Below are positions 27,014-35,717 of a stretch of DNA of 64,000 nt, one piece after another. Under the pieces are notes generated by a model. The model was not told the DNA's origin. It saw nothing but the letters and a program-made list of their open reading frames with translations, and did not search any database. The translations under genes were made by a program, and so were the position numbers. Each line of letters begins with the position of its first letter. The first letter of the stretch is position 1. The DNA is taken from positions 62,001 to 126,000 of the forward strand of contig CAWIJL010000006.1 of the NCBI GenBank assembly GCA_963836405.1. Reading direction: 5' to 3'. This stretch comes from CAWIJJ01 sp963836405. Its GTDB lineage: Bacteria; Acidobacteriota; Terriglobia; Bryobacterales; Bryobacteraceae.

Positions 27014-28740
27014 AATCCTGCTATTTTGCTTCCGTTTTCTTTCTTTTTGGATCCATTTCACAGGCTGCTCCGACGCTACGGCTGGTAGCGACTACGGTTG
27101 GGCCCCTGCCGGCGGCTGCCGGAGTTTCGCCCGCCATGCAGACTGTGGAAGCCTATAACATCGGCGACGGCGCGCTGGCGCTCGGCCTCGCTTCCTCGGT
27201 ACCCTGGATCTCGCCCGCCGTCGGCGCCCCGCGGAACTGCCTGCATACCACCAGGGCGCACACCTGCCTGCCGCTCCTCTTCACACTCGACACGGCGTCC
27301 TTGTCCGCGGGAACCTACACCGGCATCGTCACTGTCGGCGATCCCAACGCCGTGGACGCGCCCCAAACCATCACCGTCACCGTCCGCGTGGGCGCCATCG
27401 ACCTGTATGTCAATCCGGGCTCCACGCGCGAAACCGGCTTCTACATGAACAGCCTGGCCAACGTTCGCGCCACCACCCAGGATGGAAGCGCCTGGCTGGC
27501 CGTATCGCTCGACGGCACCGGCAGTTTCCGTTTCTCTTATCCCTACATGGTGCGCATGTCGCCCGCCGCCGCGATGGCCGCCGGAACCTACTCGGGCTCC
27601 GTCAGCGCCAGCGGCGCCGCCACTCAGGCTGACAACCAGACCATCCCCGTCAGCATGCGGGTCACGCCGCAACCCATCGCACAGGCCACGCCGCAGCAGG
27701 TGACCGTCACCCTCGCCGAAGGCGCTCCCCCGCTCCTGTACCCGTTCTCCCCGATTCTCGCGATCGACGATGTGTCGAGCGCCGGCGGACTCAGCGTGGA
27801 CGGCGTGAGCACCGGCGGAGAAGCCTGGCTCAAGACCGACCTGGTGCCGAACCCCAACGGCTACACCAAAGCCTGGGGCATCCTCTCCATCGATCCAAAG
27901 GGCCTCGCACCCGGAACGCAATCGGCCACCCTGACTGTCAATTCGAATGGCGCCGATTCCGCGCTCAAAGTGCCCCTGACGCTGCGCATCGTTCCCAAAG
28001 GCAACCCCGTGGTCGCCGCCGCGCTCGATAACGCCACCTTCGAACCTTTCGACACCGTGAGCCCGGGAGACGTGATGGTGGTCAAGGGCGACCAGCTTTC
28101 CTTTGAGCCTTACGCTTCCGGACCCGCGCCCCCGCTGGCGACGACGCTCGGCGGCGCGCGCGTGCTCGTGAACGGAGTCGCTGCCCCGATCTTCTATTCC
28201 TCCTACGGGCAGATCGCCTTCCAACTGCCCGCCGACGTGCCCACCGGCCAGTCGATCGTCCAGGTGGAGCGCGACGGCAACATGTTGAGCAACAAGGTGA
28301 GCGTGGAAGTGAAGGCGCGCGCCCCCAAAGTGCTACGCATCGGCGTGAAGGATTTCGGCGCGATCGTGAACGCCGCGGACAACAGTTATCCCATGCCCCC
28401 AGGCGCGATCCCGGGGGCCAACACGCACCCGGCCAAGCCCGGCGACGTGCTGGTGATTTATGCTATCGGGCTCGGACTCACCGACCCGTGGCCGGCCACC
28501 GGGCAGCCTGCGCCCTCTTCCGAGCCGTTGGCACGGATGGTCGCCAAGCCGCGGGTGAACTTCGGCGGAGGGCTGCTCGGCGCCATCGCTACACCCGACT
28601 TCGCCGGCCTCACCCCCACCTACGCCGGCCTCTACCAGATCAACGTCAGGATTCCGGACAACACGCCCCGCGGGATCGTCGACCTCACCGTCGCCTTTCC
28701 CGATTTCGTCAGCAACGCCGTCAAGATCGCCATCGAGTAA
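27004..28740 (+). CDS. Secreted protein with TIGR03437 (Solibacter-type) C-terminal domain
   Basis: 578 aa from GTG 27004, chosen because it yields a good signal peptide (SCYFASVFFLFGSISQAAP); it overlaps nuoA. Three or four Ig-like/BACON-type repeats precede the C-terminus (ASSVPWISPAV, LSAGTYTGIVTVGDPNA, MAAGTYSGSVSASGAA, LAPGTQSATLTVNSNGA). The TIGR03437 domain runs from about 340: NPVVAAALDNATFEPFDTVS, VLVNGVAAPIFYSSYGQIAF, PGDVLVIYAIGLGLT, TPTYAGLYQINVRIPDNTP. This domain is typical of Solibacter relatives, usually ends large extracellular proteins, and has no known function. Surface adhesion or polymer binding is a guess from the repeats. Confidence 0.88.
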   Translation: MGLKSCYFASVFFLFGSISQAAPTLRLVATTVGPLPAAAGVSPAMQTVEAYNIGDGALALGLASSVPWISPAVGAPRNCLHTTRAHTCLPLLFTLDTASLSAGTYTGIVTVGDPNAVDAPQTITVTVRVGAIDLYVNPGSTRETGFYMNSLANVRATTQDGSAWLAVSLDGTGSFRFSYPYMVRMSPAAAMAAGTYSGSVSASGAATQADNQTIPVSMRVTPQPIAQATPQQVTVTLAEGAPPLLYPFSPILAIDDVSSAGGLSVDGVSTGGEAWLKTDLVPNPNGYTKAWGILSIDPKGLAPGTQSATLTVNSNGADSALKVPLTLRIVPKGNPVVAAALDNATFEPFDTVSPGDVMVVKGDQLSFEPYASGPAPPLATTLGGARVLVNGVAAPIFYSSYGQIAFQLPADVPTGQSIVQVERDGNMLSNKVSVEVKARAPKVLRIGVKDFGAIVNAADNSYPMPPGAIPGANTHPAKPGDVLVIYAIGLGLTDPWPATGQPAPSSEPLARMVAKPRVNFGGGLLGAIATPDFAGLTPTYAGLYQINVRIPDNTPRGIVDLTVAFPDFVSNAVKIAIE

Positions 28741-28760
28741 GCTATCTTCCGGCCCCCCCG

Positions 28761-28789
28761 TTGATCGACCGGTGTATATCGGATATTAT
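28761..28789 (+). promoter_or_regulatory. Sigma-70-type promoter of the oxidoreductase-HEAT operon
   Basis: TTGATC at 28761-28766 and TATTAT at 28784-28789 with a 17-bp spacer, about 80 bp before the ATG at 28871. Confidence 0.55.
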
Positions 28790-28870
28790 CATCGGCGAAT
28801 ACCTATATCATGTTGAAAGAGGCCCCGCCACTGCGGCTGGGCTGCGCATGCTTGAAAAAGGGGGAATACG

Positions 28871-30175
28871 ATGAGTCAAAAAGGTTCGGTATCCCGGCGT
28901 AATTTTCTGGCCGGGAGTGCCGCGGTTGCGGCGCCGATGATCGTCCCGAGTTCCGTGCTGGGACAGCGGTCCGGCCAGGTGGCGCCCAGCGACCGCGTAG
29001 TTTTCGGCGGCATCGGAATCGGCAGCCGGGGACCCGCCTCGCTCGCCTGCATCCTCAGCTATAAGGACGCCCGTTTCGTTGCCGTGGCCGACATCCGCAA
29101 CGAGCGCCGCGAAACCATCAAGGCCACCGTCGACCAGCGCTATCAGAACAACGATTGCAAGATGTACGACACCCACGAAGAACTGCTGGCGCGCGACGAT
29201 ATCGACGGAGTCCTGATCGCCACCGGCGACCGCTGGCACACGCCCATGTCCGTCCTGGCCGCCAAAGCCGGCAAGGATATCTACTGCGAGAAGCCTTGCT
29301 CCATGACAATCCAGGAGAGCTACGCGCTCGCGGACGCCGTACGCCGGTACGGCGTGATCTACCAGGCCGGCTGCCAGAGGCGCAATGGCAAGAATTTCGT
29401 CTGGGCCGTCAATATGGCGCGCGAAGGCAAACTGGGCAAACTCACCGCCGTTCACGCCAACGCCGGAACGGCACGCAGTTGGCCTCCCACCACCACCCAC
29501 GATTGGCTTCCCGGCCAGCCCGAGCCGGCCAAACAGGTCATCGATTGGGATCGCTGGCTGGGGCCCTGCCCGTGGCGCCCGTACCATCCCGCATACGCCG
29601 CCGGACGCTGGCGCGGCTACTTCGACTTTCACGGCGGCGGGATTCTCGAGTGGGGCTCCCACACCGTGGATCTTTGCCAGTGGGCCACCGACATGGACGA
29701 CACGCACGCTGTCGAATACGAACCCCTTCCGCAGACGGCGGAAGGCTATCGCCTGAACTGCGTCTACCCGAATGGCGTGAAGCTCGTCATGCGCGACTAC
29801 GGCTTTCTGGGCCTTGGCACCTGCCACGTCCGCTTCGAAGGCGAAACAGGATGGGTGGAGACCGCCGACAGCGGCAAAATCGAAGTCTCCGAAAACCTGC
29901 GCTCCCAGCTCCCGCCGCCGGAAGAAGGCAACGCCTTCAGCCTGACCCTGCACTACCACTGGCGCAATTTCATGGAGTGCATCAAGTCGCGTTCCCAGCC
30001 GAGATCCAACGCCGACCACGCGGCCAATACCCACATCACCTGCCACGCGGCATACATTGCCTGGCAGTTAGGCCGAAAAGTCACCTGGGATCCCGTCAAG
30101 GGTGAATTCAAGAACGACGACGAAGCCAATCGCATGCGGACCCGCGAAATGCGCGAGCCGTGGCGGATTGTATAG
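28871..30175 (+). CDS. Gfo/Idh/MocA-family oxidoreductase with Tat signal
   Basis: 434 aa, RBS AAAGGGGG before ATG 28871. A twin-arginine signal (SRRNFLAGSAAVAAP) implies export of a folded, cofactor-loaded enzyme. NAD(P)-binding domain: VVFGGIGIGSRGPAS and RFVAVADIRNERRE; the EKP motif is in YCEKPCSMTIQE, followed by YQAGCQRRNGKNF; the C-terminal alpha/beta domain carries WGSHTVDLCQWA. The family acts on sugars and related polyols. Exported members are frequent in Acidobacteriota and Planctomycetes and are thought to attack oligosaccharides. Followed after 15 bp by a HEAT protein in the same operon. Confidence 0.92.
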   Translation: MSQKGSVSRRNFLAGSAAVAAPMIVPSSVLGQRSGQVAPSDRVVFGGIGIGSRGPASLACILSYKDARFVAVADIRNERRETIKATVDQRYQNNDCKMYDTHEELLARDDIDGVLIATGDRWHTPMSVLAAKAGKDIYCEKPCSMTIQESYALADAVRRYGVIYQAGCQRRNGKNFVWAVNMAREGKLGKLTAVHANAGTARSWPPTTTHDWLPGQPEPAKQVIDWDRWLGPCPWRPYHPAYAAGRWRGYFDFHGGGILEWGSHTVDLCQWATDMDDTHAVEYEPLPQTAEGYRLNCVYPNGVKLVMRDYGFLGLGTCHVRFEGETGWVETADSGKIEVSENLRSQLPPPEEGNAFSLTLHYHWRNFMECIKSRSQPRSNADHAANTHITCHAAYIAWQLGRKVTWDPVKGEFKNDDEANRMRTREMREPWRIV

Positions 30176-30190
30176 GAAAGGAGAACGAAG

Positions 30191-30907
30191 ATGCAGACCA
30201 ATGGACAAAACAATCCAGCCACACCGCGCACCGGAAACCCGGCCCGGCCGCAACTCGTGATTCCGCCCGTGCCGCCCGAATACCAGTCGGAGAAGTACCT
30301 CAAGATGAGTGAACCCGAACTCATCGCCATCGTGAAGGACGCGAACTCCACCGTCTTCCAGAAGAACATTGCCTGCCGGCGCCTGGCCCTCATCGGGACC
30401 AAAGCCGCCGTGCCCGCGCTGCTGCCGCTGCTCGCCAATGAGCAGTTGGCCCACTACGCCTGCTACGCGCTCAAGCCCATTCCCGACCCCTCGGTAGACG
30501 ACGGCTTGCGCGCCGCCCTGCCCAGGCTCAAAGGCAAGCTGCTGGTCGGCGTCATCAACACCATCGGCAACCGCGGCGACGCCAAAGCCATCGACCCGCT
30601 TTCGAAAATGTTCGCCGATCTCGATCCGCAGGTGGCCCTCGCCGCCGTGGCCTCCATCGGTACCATAAGCGGTCCGGCATCGGCCAAAATTCTTCAGGAT
30701 GCACTCGGTAAGACCAGGGATCCGGTGCGCCACGCCGTGGCCGATGCCTGCCTCGTCTGCGCCGAAGGCCTGCTCCAGCAGGGCGACCGCAAGGGCGCCT
30801 TTGCCATGTACGACTTCCTTACCCGGCCCGAAGTGCCGAAGGTGGTCCGCCTGGCGGCTATGCACGCCACCATCGTCTCGGAAGCTCCCCTGCACAAGGT
30901 GAGATAG
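30191..30907 (+). CDS. HEAT-repeat protein
   Basis: 238 aa, RBS AAAGGAG 8 nt before ATG. No signal peptide. After a proline-rich N-terminus (PRPQLVIPPVPPEYQSEKYL) the chain is a series of paired helices of HEAT type: FQKNIACRRLALIGTKAAVP, ALLPLLANEQLAHYACYALK, LKGKLLVGVINTIGNRGDAK, LDPQVALAAVASIGTISGPA, RDPVRHAVADACLVCAEGL. HEAT stacks bind proteins or cofactors; in this lineage they often accompany exported oxidoreductases. Cytoplasmic by lack of a signal, which makes a chaperone or assembly role before Tat export one possibility. Confidence 0.82.
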   Translation: MQTNGQNNPATPRTGNPARPQLVIPPVPPEYQSEKYLKMSEPELIAIVKDANSTVFQKNIACRRLALIGTKAAVPALLPLLANEQLAHYACYALKPIPDPSVDDGLRAALPRLKGKLLVGVINTIGNRGDAKAIDPLSKMFADLDPQVALAAVASIGTISGPASAKILQDALGKTRDPVRHAVADACLVCAEGLLQQGDRKGAFAMYDFLTRPEVPKVVRLAAMHATIVSEAPLHKVR

Positions 30908-30972
30908 CGGCGAAGAACTATCGGTGGTAGTAAGCGGGGAACCATCCTACGCTGGTGTTTCATATAAAAGAC

Positions 30973-33624
30973 ATGTTCCTCGCTTACTCGCTTTTGCTGG
31001 CTGCGTTCGCAGCCGAAGCCGTCACCGGCGTGGTGAAGGACGCGGCCGGTGTGCCGCTTCGCGAAGCCACCGTTCAGTTGCTGAACTCCCGGCTCGTCGC
31101 TGTCGGCACTGCCCGCTCGGACCAGCAGGGCAAGTTCGAATTCGGCGACGTACCGGCCGGCGATTACGTCCTGGTGGTGTTCCGCTCCGGGCAGGTGGAA
31201 CGCCGCCTTCCCGTGCACATTGCGGAGCGGGGCGCGTCCCTCGAAGTCGTCCTCGATCCTCAGCTTCCCAAAGAGGAAATCACGGTGACCGCCTCGCCCG
31301 GCATGGTGGAAAGCGCCGGGCGCAGTCCGCAACCCGTAACGGTCATCGACAGCGAGGAGATCGCCGCCCGCGCAAAATCGGTCATCGCGCAGGTGGCCAA
31401 TGAGGAAACGGGCCTCGCCTGGCAGCGCACCAGCCCCACCATTTCCGGCATCTTCGTGCGCGGCCTCACCGGCAACAAGGTCAATGTCTTCGTGGACGGC
31501 GTGCGCTATTCCACCGGCGCCATGCGCGGCGGCATCAACACATTCCTGAATCTCGTGGACCCCGCCGCCGTCGAGAGCGTCGAGGTTCTGCGCGGACCGA
31601 GCAGCGCCCAGTACGGCAGCGACGCCCTCGGCGGCAGCATTCAGTTCCACTCGCCCCTCCCCGTCTTCTCCCAGGACGGCGCCTGGCACGGCCAGTGGAG
31701 CGCGTTTTTCAACAGCGCCGACGCCGGTTACGGGTCTAACGCCTCGACCTCCTACTCGCGCGGCCGCTTCGGCTTCCTGGTGAACCTCATCGGACACCGC
31801 GCCAACACCCTGCGCACGGGTCGGGGCATCGACTCCCACTCCTCGGTGACCCGCTTCCTCGGTCTTCCCTCCACGATCCTCTACGAGGGCCGGATGCCGG
31901 ATACCGCTTTCACTCAATATGGCGGCCAGGCGCGTCTCTTCTGGACCATGGGCAGCGATTCCCAGTGGGTGGCCCACTACCAGCGCAGCCAGCAGGACGG
32001 CGGCAAGCGCTTCGACCAGTTGCTCGGCGGCGACGGCAACCTTGTGGCCAACCTGCGCAACCTCATGTTCGACCTGTTCTACCTCCGCTACAACAAGAGC
32101 CGGCTCGGCGCGCTCGAAGATCTTACCGCCTCGTACTCCTATAACGTCCAGCGCGAGGAGCGCGTGAACCAGGGCGGCAACGGCAATCCGCTGGCCTCCA
32201 TCAATCACGAACCGGAGCGAATGCGCGTCTACGGCATGCAGGCTTCGGCAGGCAAGCGATTCACCCCGCGCTGGAGCATGTTCTTCGGCGGCGAATACTA
32301 TCGCGAGCGGATCGCCGCGCCCTCCTATGGCTACAGCCCGTCGAGCGGCGCCTTCAGCATCCGGCGCGGGCGCGTACCCCACAACTCGAAATTCTCGAGC
32401 GGCGGCGCCTGGATTCAGAACTCGTGGGAAGTGATTCCCGACAAGTTCCGGCTGGTTGGTAACCTGCGCTATTCGGGTGTCAGTTACGAGTCCCTCTCCG
32501 CCGACAGCCCGCTGGTCAACAACCGCCCCCTCTGGCCTGACGATTCGCTCACCACCGGCGACGTGACCTTCCGCCTGGGCGCCGTCGCCACCCCGGTCCC
32601 AGGCTGGCAGTTTGCCGCCAACCTCAGCCGCGGTTTCCGCGCGCCGCACATCACCGACCTCGGCACGCTCGGCCTCACCGGCTCCGGTTTCGAAGTGGCC
32701 GCGCCGGACGTTGCCGGGCTGGGCGGATTCGTCGGCACCACGGCTGACGCCAATGCCGTTTCCACCGGCAATCCGGTCGAACAGGTCAAGGCGGAAACCA
32801 GCCTGAGCTACGAAGGCAGCGCGCGCTACCGCAACGGACGCGTTCGCGCCGAAGTCACAGTCTTCGGCAACGACATCGCCGGCAACATCCAGAAGCAGTC
32901 CCTCATTCTGCCCGCCGGGTCCGTGGGTAAGTTGCTCGGCAGCGATCCTGTCTTTTCGCAGAATGCCAACGGCGTCGTCTTCGTGGCCGCGTCCAGCAGT
33001 CCGGTTCTGGTCCGCTCCAACTTCGACGATGTCCGCATCGCCGGCCTCGAATCGAAACTGGAGGTGCGCCCTTCCCCCGCCTGGCTGGTGGGCGCAAACT
33101 TCACCTATCTGCACGCACGCGACAAGGGCACCGGCCTGCCCCCCAACATCGAAGGCGGCACCCCCGCGCCCAGCGGCTACCTGCGCGTTCGATACTCCGC
33201 CCCGGGCGGCCGCCTCTGGATCGAACCCTTCCTCACTGCCGCCAACGACCAGGAGCGCCTCTCCAGCCTGGACCTCTCCGACCGGCGCGGCGGCGCGACC
33301 CGCTCGCGCAGCAACATCGGCAACTTCTTCCAGAACGGCGCCACCGTCCGCGGCCTGGTGCGCGGCGGCGTCCTCCTCGCAACCGGCGAAACCCTGGCCC
33401 AGGTGCAGAACCGCGTGCTCGGCCTGGGCGTCACCTCCGCGCCCATGTTCACCCGCCTCCCCGGCTATGCCACCTTCAACCTGCGCGCCGGGTGGCGCAT
33501 CGGCGAGCGCCAGAACCTGATGCTCGAACTCGAAAATCTCGGCGACCGCAACTATCGCGGCATGAGCTGGGGCATCGATGCGCCGGGACGCGGCATCTAC
33601 GTCCGCTACGCCCTCTCGTTCTGA
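30973..33624 (+). CDS. TonB-dependent receptor
   Basis: 883 aa from ATG 30973 (MFLAYSLLLAAFAAEA signal peptide); a GTG at 30955 is also in frame. N-terminal carboxypeptidase-regulatory domain VTGVVKDAAGVPLREATVQL; TonB-box-like EEITVTAS at about 105; plug with PQPVTVIDSEEIAARA, SGIFVRGLTGNKVNVFVDG, VESVEVLRGPSSAQYGSDAL; beta-barrel of about 650 residues; last strand GIYVRYALSF ends in Phe. Unlike the Oar-like pair at the window start, this is a classical active transporter of the CirA/BtuB type for iron chelates, cobalamin or similar ligands. The ligand cannot be named. It lies 65 bp downstream of the HEAT gene and may have its own promoter (TATAAA at 30963-30968). Confidence 0.92.
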   Translation: MFLAYSLLLAAFAAEAVTGVVKDAAGVPLREATVQLLNSRLVAVGTARSDQQGKFEFGDVPAGDYVLVVFRSGQVERRLPVHIAERGASLEVVLDPQLPKEEITVTASPGMVESAGRSPQPVTVIDSEEIAARAKSVIAQVANEETGLAWQRTSPTISGIFVRGLTGNKVNVFVDGVRYSTGAMRGGINTFLNLVDPAAVESVEVLRGPSSAQYGSDALGGSIQFHSPLPVFSQDGAWHGQWSAFFNSADAGYGSNASTSYSRGRFGFLVNLIGHRANTLRTGRGIDSHSSVTRFLGLPSTILYEGRMPDTAFTQYGGQARLFWTMGSDSQWVAHYQRSQQDGGKRFDQLLGGDGNLVANLRNLMFDLFYLRYNKSRLGALEDLTASYSYNVQREERVNQGGNGNPLASINHEPERMRVYGMQASAGKRFTPRWSMFFGGEYYRERIAAPSYGYSPSSGAFSIRRGRVPHNSKFSSGGAWIQNSWEVIPDKFRLVGNLRYSGVSYESLSADSPLVNNRPLWPDDSLTTGDVTFRLGAVATPVPGWQFAANLSRGFRAPHITDLGTLGLTGSGFEVAAPDVAGLGGFVGTTADANAVSTGNPVEQVKAETSLSYEGSARYRNGRVRAEVTVFGNDIAGNIQKQSLILPAGSVGKLLGSDPVFSQNANGVVFVAASSSPVLVRSNFDDVRIAGLESKLEVRPSPAWLVGANFTYLHARDKGTGLPPNIEGGTPAPSGYLRVRYSAPGGRLWIEPFLTAANDQERLSSLDLSDRRGGATRSRSNIGNFFQNGATVRGLVRGGVLLATGETLAQVQNRVLGLGVTSAPMFTRLPGYATFNLRAGWRIGERQNLMLELENLGDRNYRGMSWGIDAPGRGIYVRYALSF

Positions 33625-33672
33625 TTAAGCGACCTTAAGGTTTTATAGTCTGAAATCTTCTAAAATACAGGT

Positions 33673-34098
33673 ATGCAGCTTTTCAAGTGGACCAAAACCC
33701 ACGAAATCTTCCTGCCGGAGTTGGACGCCGAACACCGCAATATCTGCCGCGGGGGCTCCGAATTTTACAAGGCCGTGCTGGCTGGAGCGCCGCCGGAGAG
33801 GCTGAGCACGCTGCTGCAATCCCTTCTCGAATCCGCTGAATCTCACTTTCAGCACGAAGAGCGCATGATGGGGGAAGCGGAATTCCCGTCGTTCGCCTGG
33901 CACAAACACCAGCACGATGCTGTCCGTCACCGCGCGCAGGAACTCGTGAACCGCATCGAGGCCGGCGACAGCGGCGCCCGAATCGAATTCCTGGGCTTCC
34001 TTTCCGGCTGGATACGCGACCACACCAGCGTCGCGGATCGTATGATGGGCGCATACCTCAGAAACTGGCAGCGCCGGCGAGTGGCAGTCGCGTCCTGA
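33673..34098 (+). CDS. Bacteriohemerythrin
   Basis: 141 aa, single hemerythrin domain binding a di-iron site. Ligand pattern: DAEHRNI, SHFQHEERMM, HKHQHDAV and RDHTSVAD supply the expected histidines, glutamate and aspartate. Such proteins bind oxygen in the cytoplasm and serve as oxygen sensors, stores or delivery proteins. TAAAAT at 33661-33666 lies 6 nt before the ATG and no Shine-Dalgarno sequence is present, so a leaderless mRNA is likely. Monocistronic. Confidence 0.92.
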   Translation: MQLFKWTKTHEIFLPELDAEHRNICRGGSEFYKAVLAGAPPERLSTLLQSLLESAESHFQHEERMMGEAEFPSFAWHKHQHDAVRHRAQELVNRIEAGDSGARIEFLGFLSGWIRDHTSVADRMMGAYLRNWQRRRVAVAS

Positions 34099-34152
34099 GC
34101 ACCCTTACAGAGCCGCGACCGCGAGCGACATCTACTGCCTTGACCTCAGCTC

Positions 34153-34890
34153 CTACCCGAGCCGCGTGGCCACGTAAAACGTTCGCCCTTCCCCCAGTTG
34201 GCCCGCCATGCCCAAATCTTCGGCGGCATAGCAAACGATCTCGCCGAAGCCGGCCGCCGCCAGCGCCCCGTCTATCTCAGCGGGTGTATGGGAGCGCTCG
34301 CGGATCTCCGCATCCGAGCGGTGCCACACGCCGTCCAGTTTGCGGAACATCGTGATCGTGCACCGCGCCATGCGGCTTCGGAAATCGTAAGCGGCTCCGG
34401 TGATCGTGAGCACGTGGTCGTCGCGCACCAGCGCGTAGGATTCGCCCCAGTGCGTCTGGTACGCCTCCTCGAGCAACACGTCGAACGCCAGCGGCGCACC
34501 GGGTTTGAGCGCCGCCGCCGTGTTTTGAAAGGCCGCCTCCAACTGCGGCAGCTCGACAATGTGATTGAGGCTGTCGAACGTCGAGACCGCGCCGTCGTAG
34601 CGGCGGCTCGACCGGAAGCAGGCCGCATCGCAAACCTCGAAATCGGCGGCCGGCACATTCGCGCAGGCATGAGCGATCATTTCCGCGGAAACGTCGATGC
34701 CGCTCACGCTGTACCCGCGCGCGGCCAGCAGCCCCGCCAGATGTCCGGTCCCGCAGCACAGATCCAGGATCGCGCCGCCTTCGGGCACCCGCCGCAGCCA
34801 GATCCGCTCCAGGATCGGAAAGGCCAGGCTGTGAAACTCTTCGTTCCAATAGCGGTTGTAGAACCACGCGAAGGGATCGTAGGCGCTCAT
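34153..34890 (-). CDS. Class I SAM-dependent methyltransferase
   Basis: 245 aa. Rossmann-type methyltransferase: motif I ILDLCCGTGHLAG, motif II acidic SGIDVSAEMIA, motif III DFEVCDAACF and DGAVSTFDSLNHIV, then a beta-rich cap with YDFRSRMARCTITMF. Substrate unknown. Divergent from the peptidyl-prolyl isomerase gene with 36 bp between the starts. Confidence 0.88.
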   Translation of the reverse strand: MSAYDPFAWFYNRYWNEEFHSLAFPILERIWLRRVPEGGAILDLCCGTGHLAGLLAARGYSVSGIDVSAEMIAHACANVPAADFEVCDAACFRSSRRYDGAVSTFDSLNHIVELPQLEAAFQNTAAALKPGAPLAFDVLLEEAYQTHWGESYALVRDDHVLTITGAAYDFRSRMARCTITMFRKLDGVWHRSDAEIRERSHTPAEIDGALAAAGFGEIVCYAAEDLGMAGQLGEGRTFYVATRLG

Positions 34891-34926
34891 CGATTGAATT
34901 TATCCAGCATGCCATACTGAAGGTCG

Positions 34927-35577
34927 ATGCGCAGAAGATCGGCAGCGGTTCTGTTGACGGCAGCGTCGTTCGCGCTGGCCGGCTGTTCCTCGTCAAACCA
35001 ACCCGCCCGGGTGGAAGAAAAGAAGATCGCCAAAGCGGAGCCGGCGCCCGACGTGTTTCAGGTGAAGCTCGACACCACCAAGGGCGACGTCGTGATTGAG
35101 GTGCATCGCGATTGGGCGCCGATCGGCGCGGACCATTTCTACACCCTCGTCAAGACCGGGTTTTACGATGGAGCGCGCTTCTTCCGCGTTCTCCGCGGCT
35201 TCGTCGTGCAGTTCGGCATCAACGGCGACCCGCAGGTGAATCGCTTGTGGTCCAATGCCAACCTGCCCGACGACCCCGTCAAGCAGCACAACACCGCCGG
35301 CATGGTGACGTACGCCAAAGCCGGACCGCATTCGCGGACCACGCAGTTGTTCATCAACATGGCGGACAACAGCCAGGCGTTGGACGGCGACGGCTTCGCG
35401 CCCTTTGGGAAAGTAATCTCGGGAATGACCGCGGTGGAGTTCTTGTACAACAGCTACGGCGAAATGTCGCCCATGGGAAACGGGCCCGATCCTAACCAGA
35501 TCGAGGCGCAGGGCAATGACTACCTGCTCAGCAAATTTCCTCGCCTCGATTACATCAAAAAAGCCACGATTCAGTGA
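34927..35577 (+). CDS. Cyclophilin-type peptidyl-prolyl isomerase, lipoprotein
   Basis: 216 aa. Lipoprotein signal peptide with lipobox LAGC at about residue 19 indicates membrane anchoring. Cyclophilin domain: TTKGDVVIEVHRDWAPIGAD, GFYDGARFFRVLRGFVVQFG (catalytic Arg and Phe), AGMVTYAKAGPHSRTTQLFI, GFAPFGKVISGM. It catalyses proline isomerisation of exported proteins. CATACT at 34913-34918 stands 8 nt before the ATG without an SD. Followed by a candidate small RNA and a strong terminator. Confidence 0.93.
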   Translation: MRRRSAAVLLTAASFALAGCSSSNQPARVEEKKIAKAEPAPDVFQVKLDTTKGDVVIEVHRDWAPIGADHFYTLVKTGFYDGARFFRVLRGFVVQFGINGDPQVNRLWSNANLPDDPVKQHNTAGMVTYAKAGPHSRTTQLFINMADNSQALDGDGFAPFGKVISGMTAVEFLYNSYGEMSPMGNGPDPNQIEAQGNDYLLSKFPRLDYIKKATIQ

Positions 35578-35583
35578 TATAGT

Positions 35584-35690
35584 ATGGGTGATCCTCCCCG
35601 ATGCGAAGGGGACCAGGAAGTTACCAATACAGGGTCAAATTCGAACGACGCGGCCCGGCGGACCTACATGAGTTCCGCCGGGTTTTTTTC
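35584..35690 (+). ncRNA. Candidate small RNA (about 100 nt), family not recognised
   Basis: TATAGT at 35578-35583 lies at the stop codon of the preceding gene; transcription would begin near 35590. The predicted RNA has a first hairpin (TCCCC, loop GATGCGAA, GGGGA, about 35595-35612), a single-stranded stretch with CCAGGAAGTTACC, and a terminal hairpin followed by seven T. No open reading frame fits. It does not contain the signature of SRP RNA, 6S RNA or any riboswitch I could recall. It may be an independent sRNA or simply the 3' UTR of the isomerase gene. Confidence 0.4.
35654..35689 (+). terminator. Strong rho-independent terminator
   Basis: Arms CCCGGCGGA (35654-35662) and TCCGCCGGG (35674-35682) form a perfect 9-bp stem with an 11-nt loop, followed by TTTTTTT. 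It ends the isomerase/sRNA transcript; on the minus strand there is no T-run for the convergent M56 gene. Confidence 0.9.
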
Positions 35691-35717
35691 GTTTTGACCA
35701 TCCCGCTTCCGCCCCAC

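Noticed and set aside
35584..35690. SRP (4.5S) RNA or a known riboswitch
   Set aside because: The conserved SRP loop (CAGG..GGAAGG.AGCA) and the cores of the GEMM, fluoride, ZTP and cobalamin riboswitches are not present.
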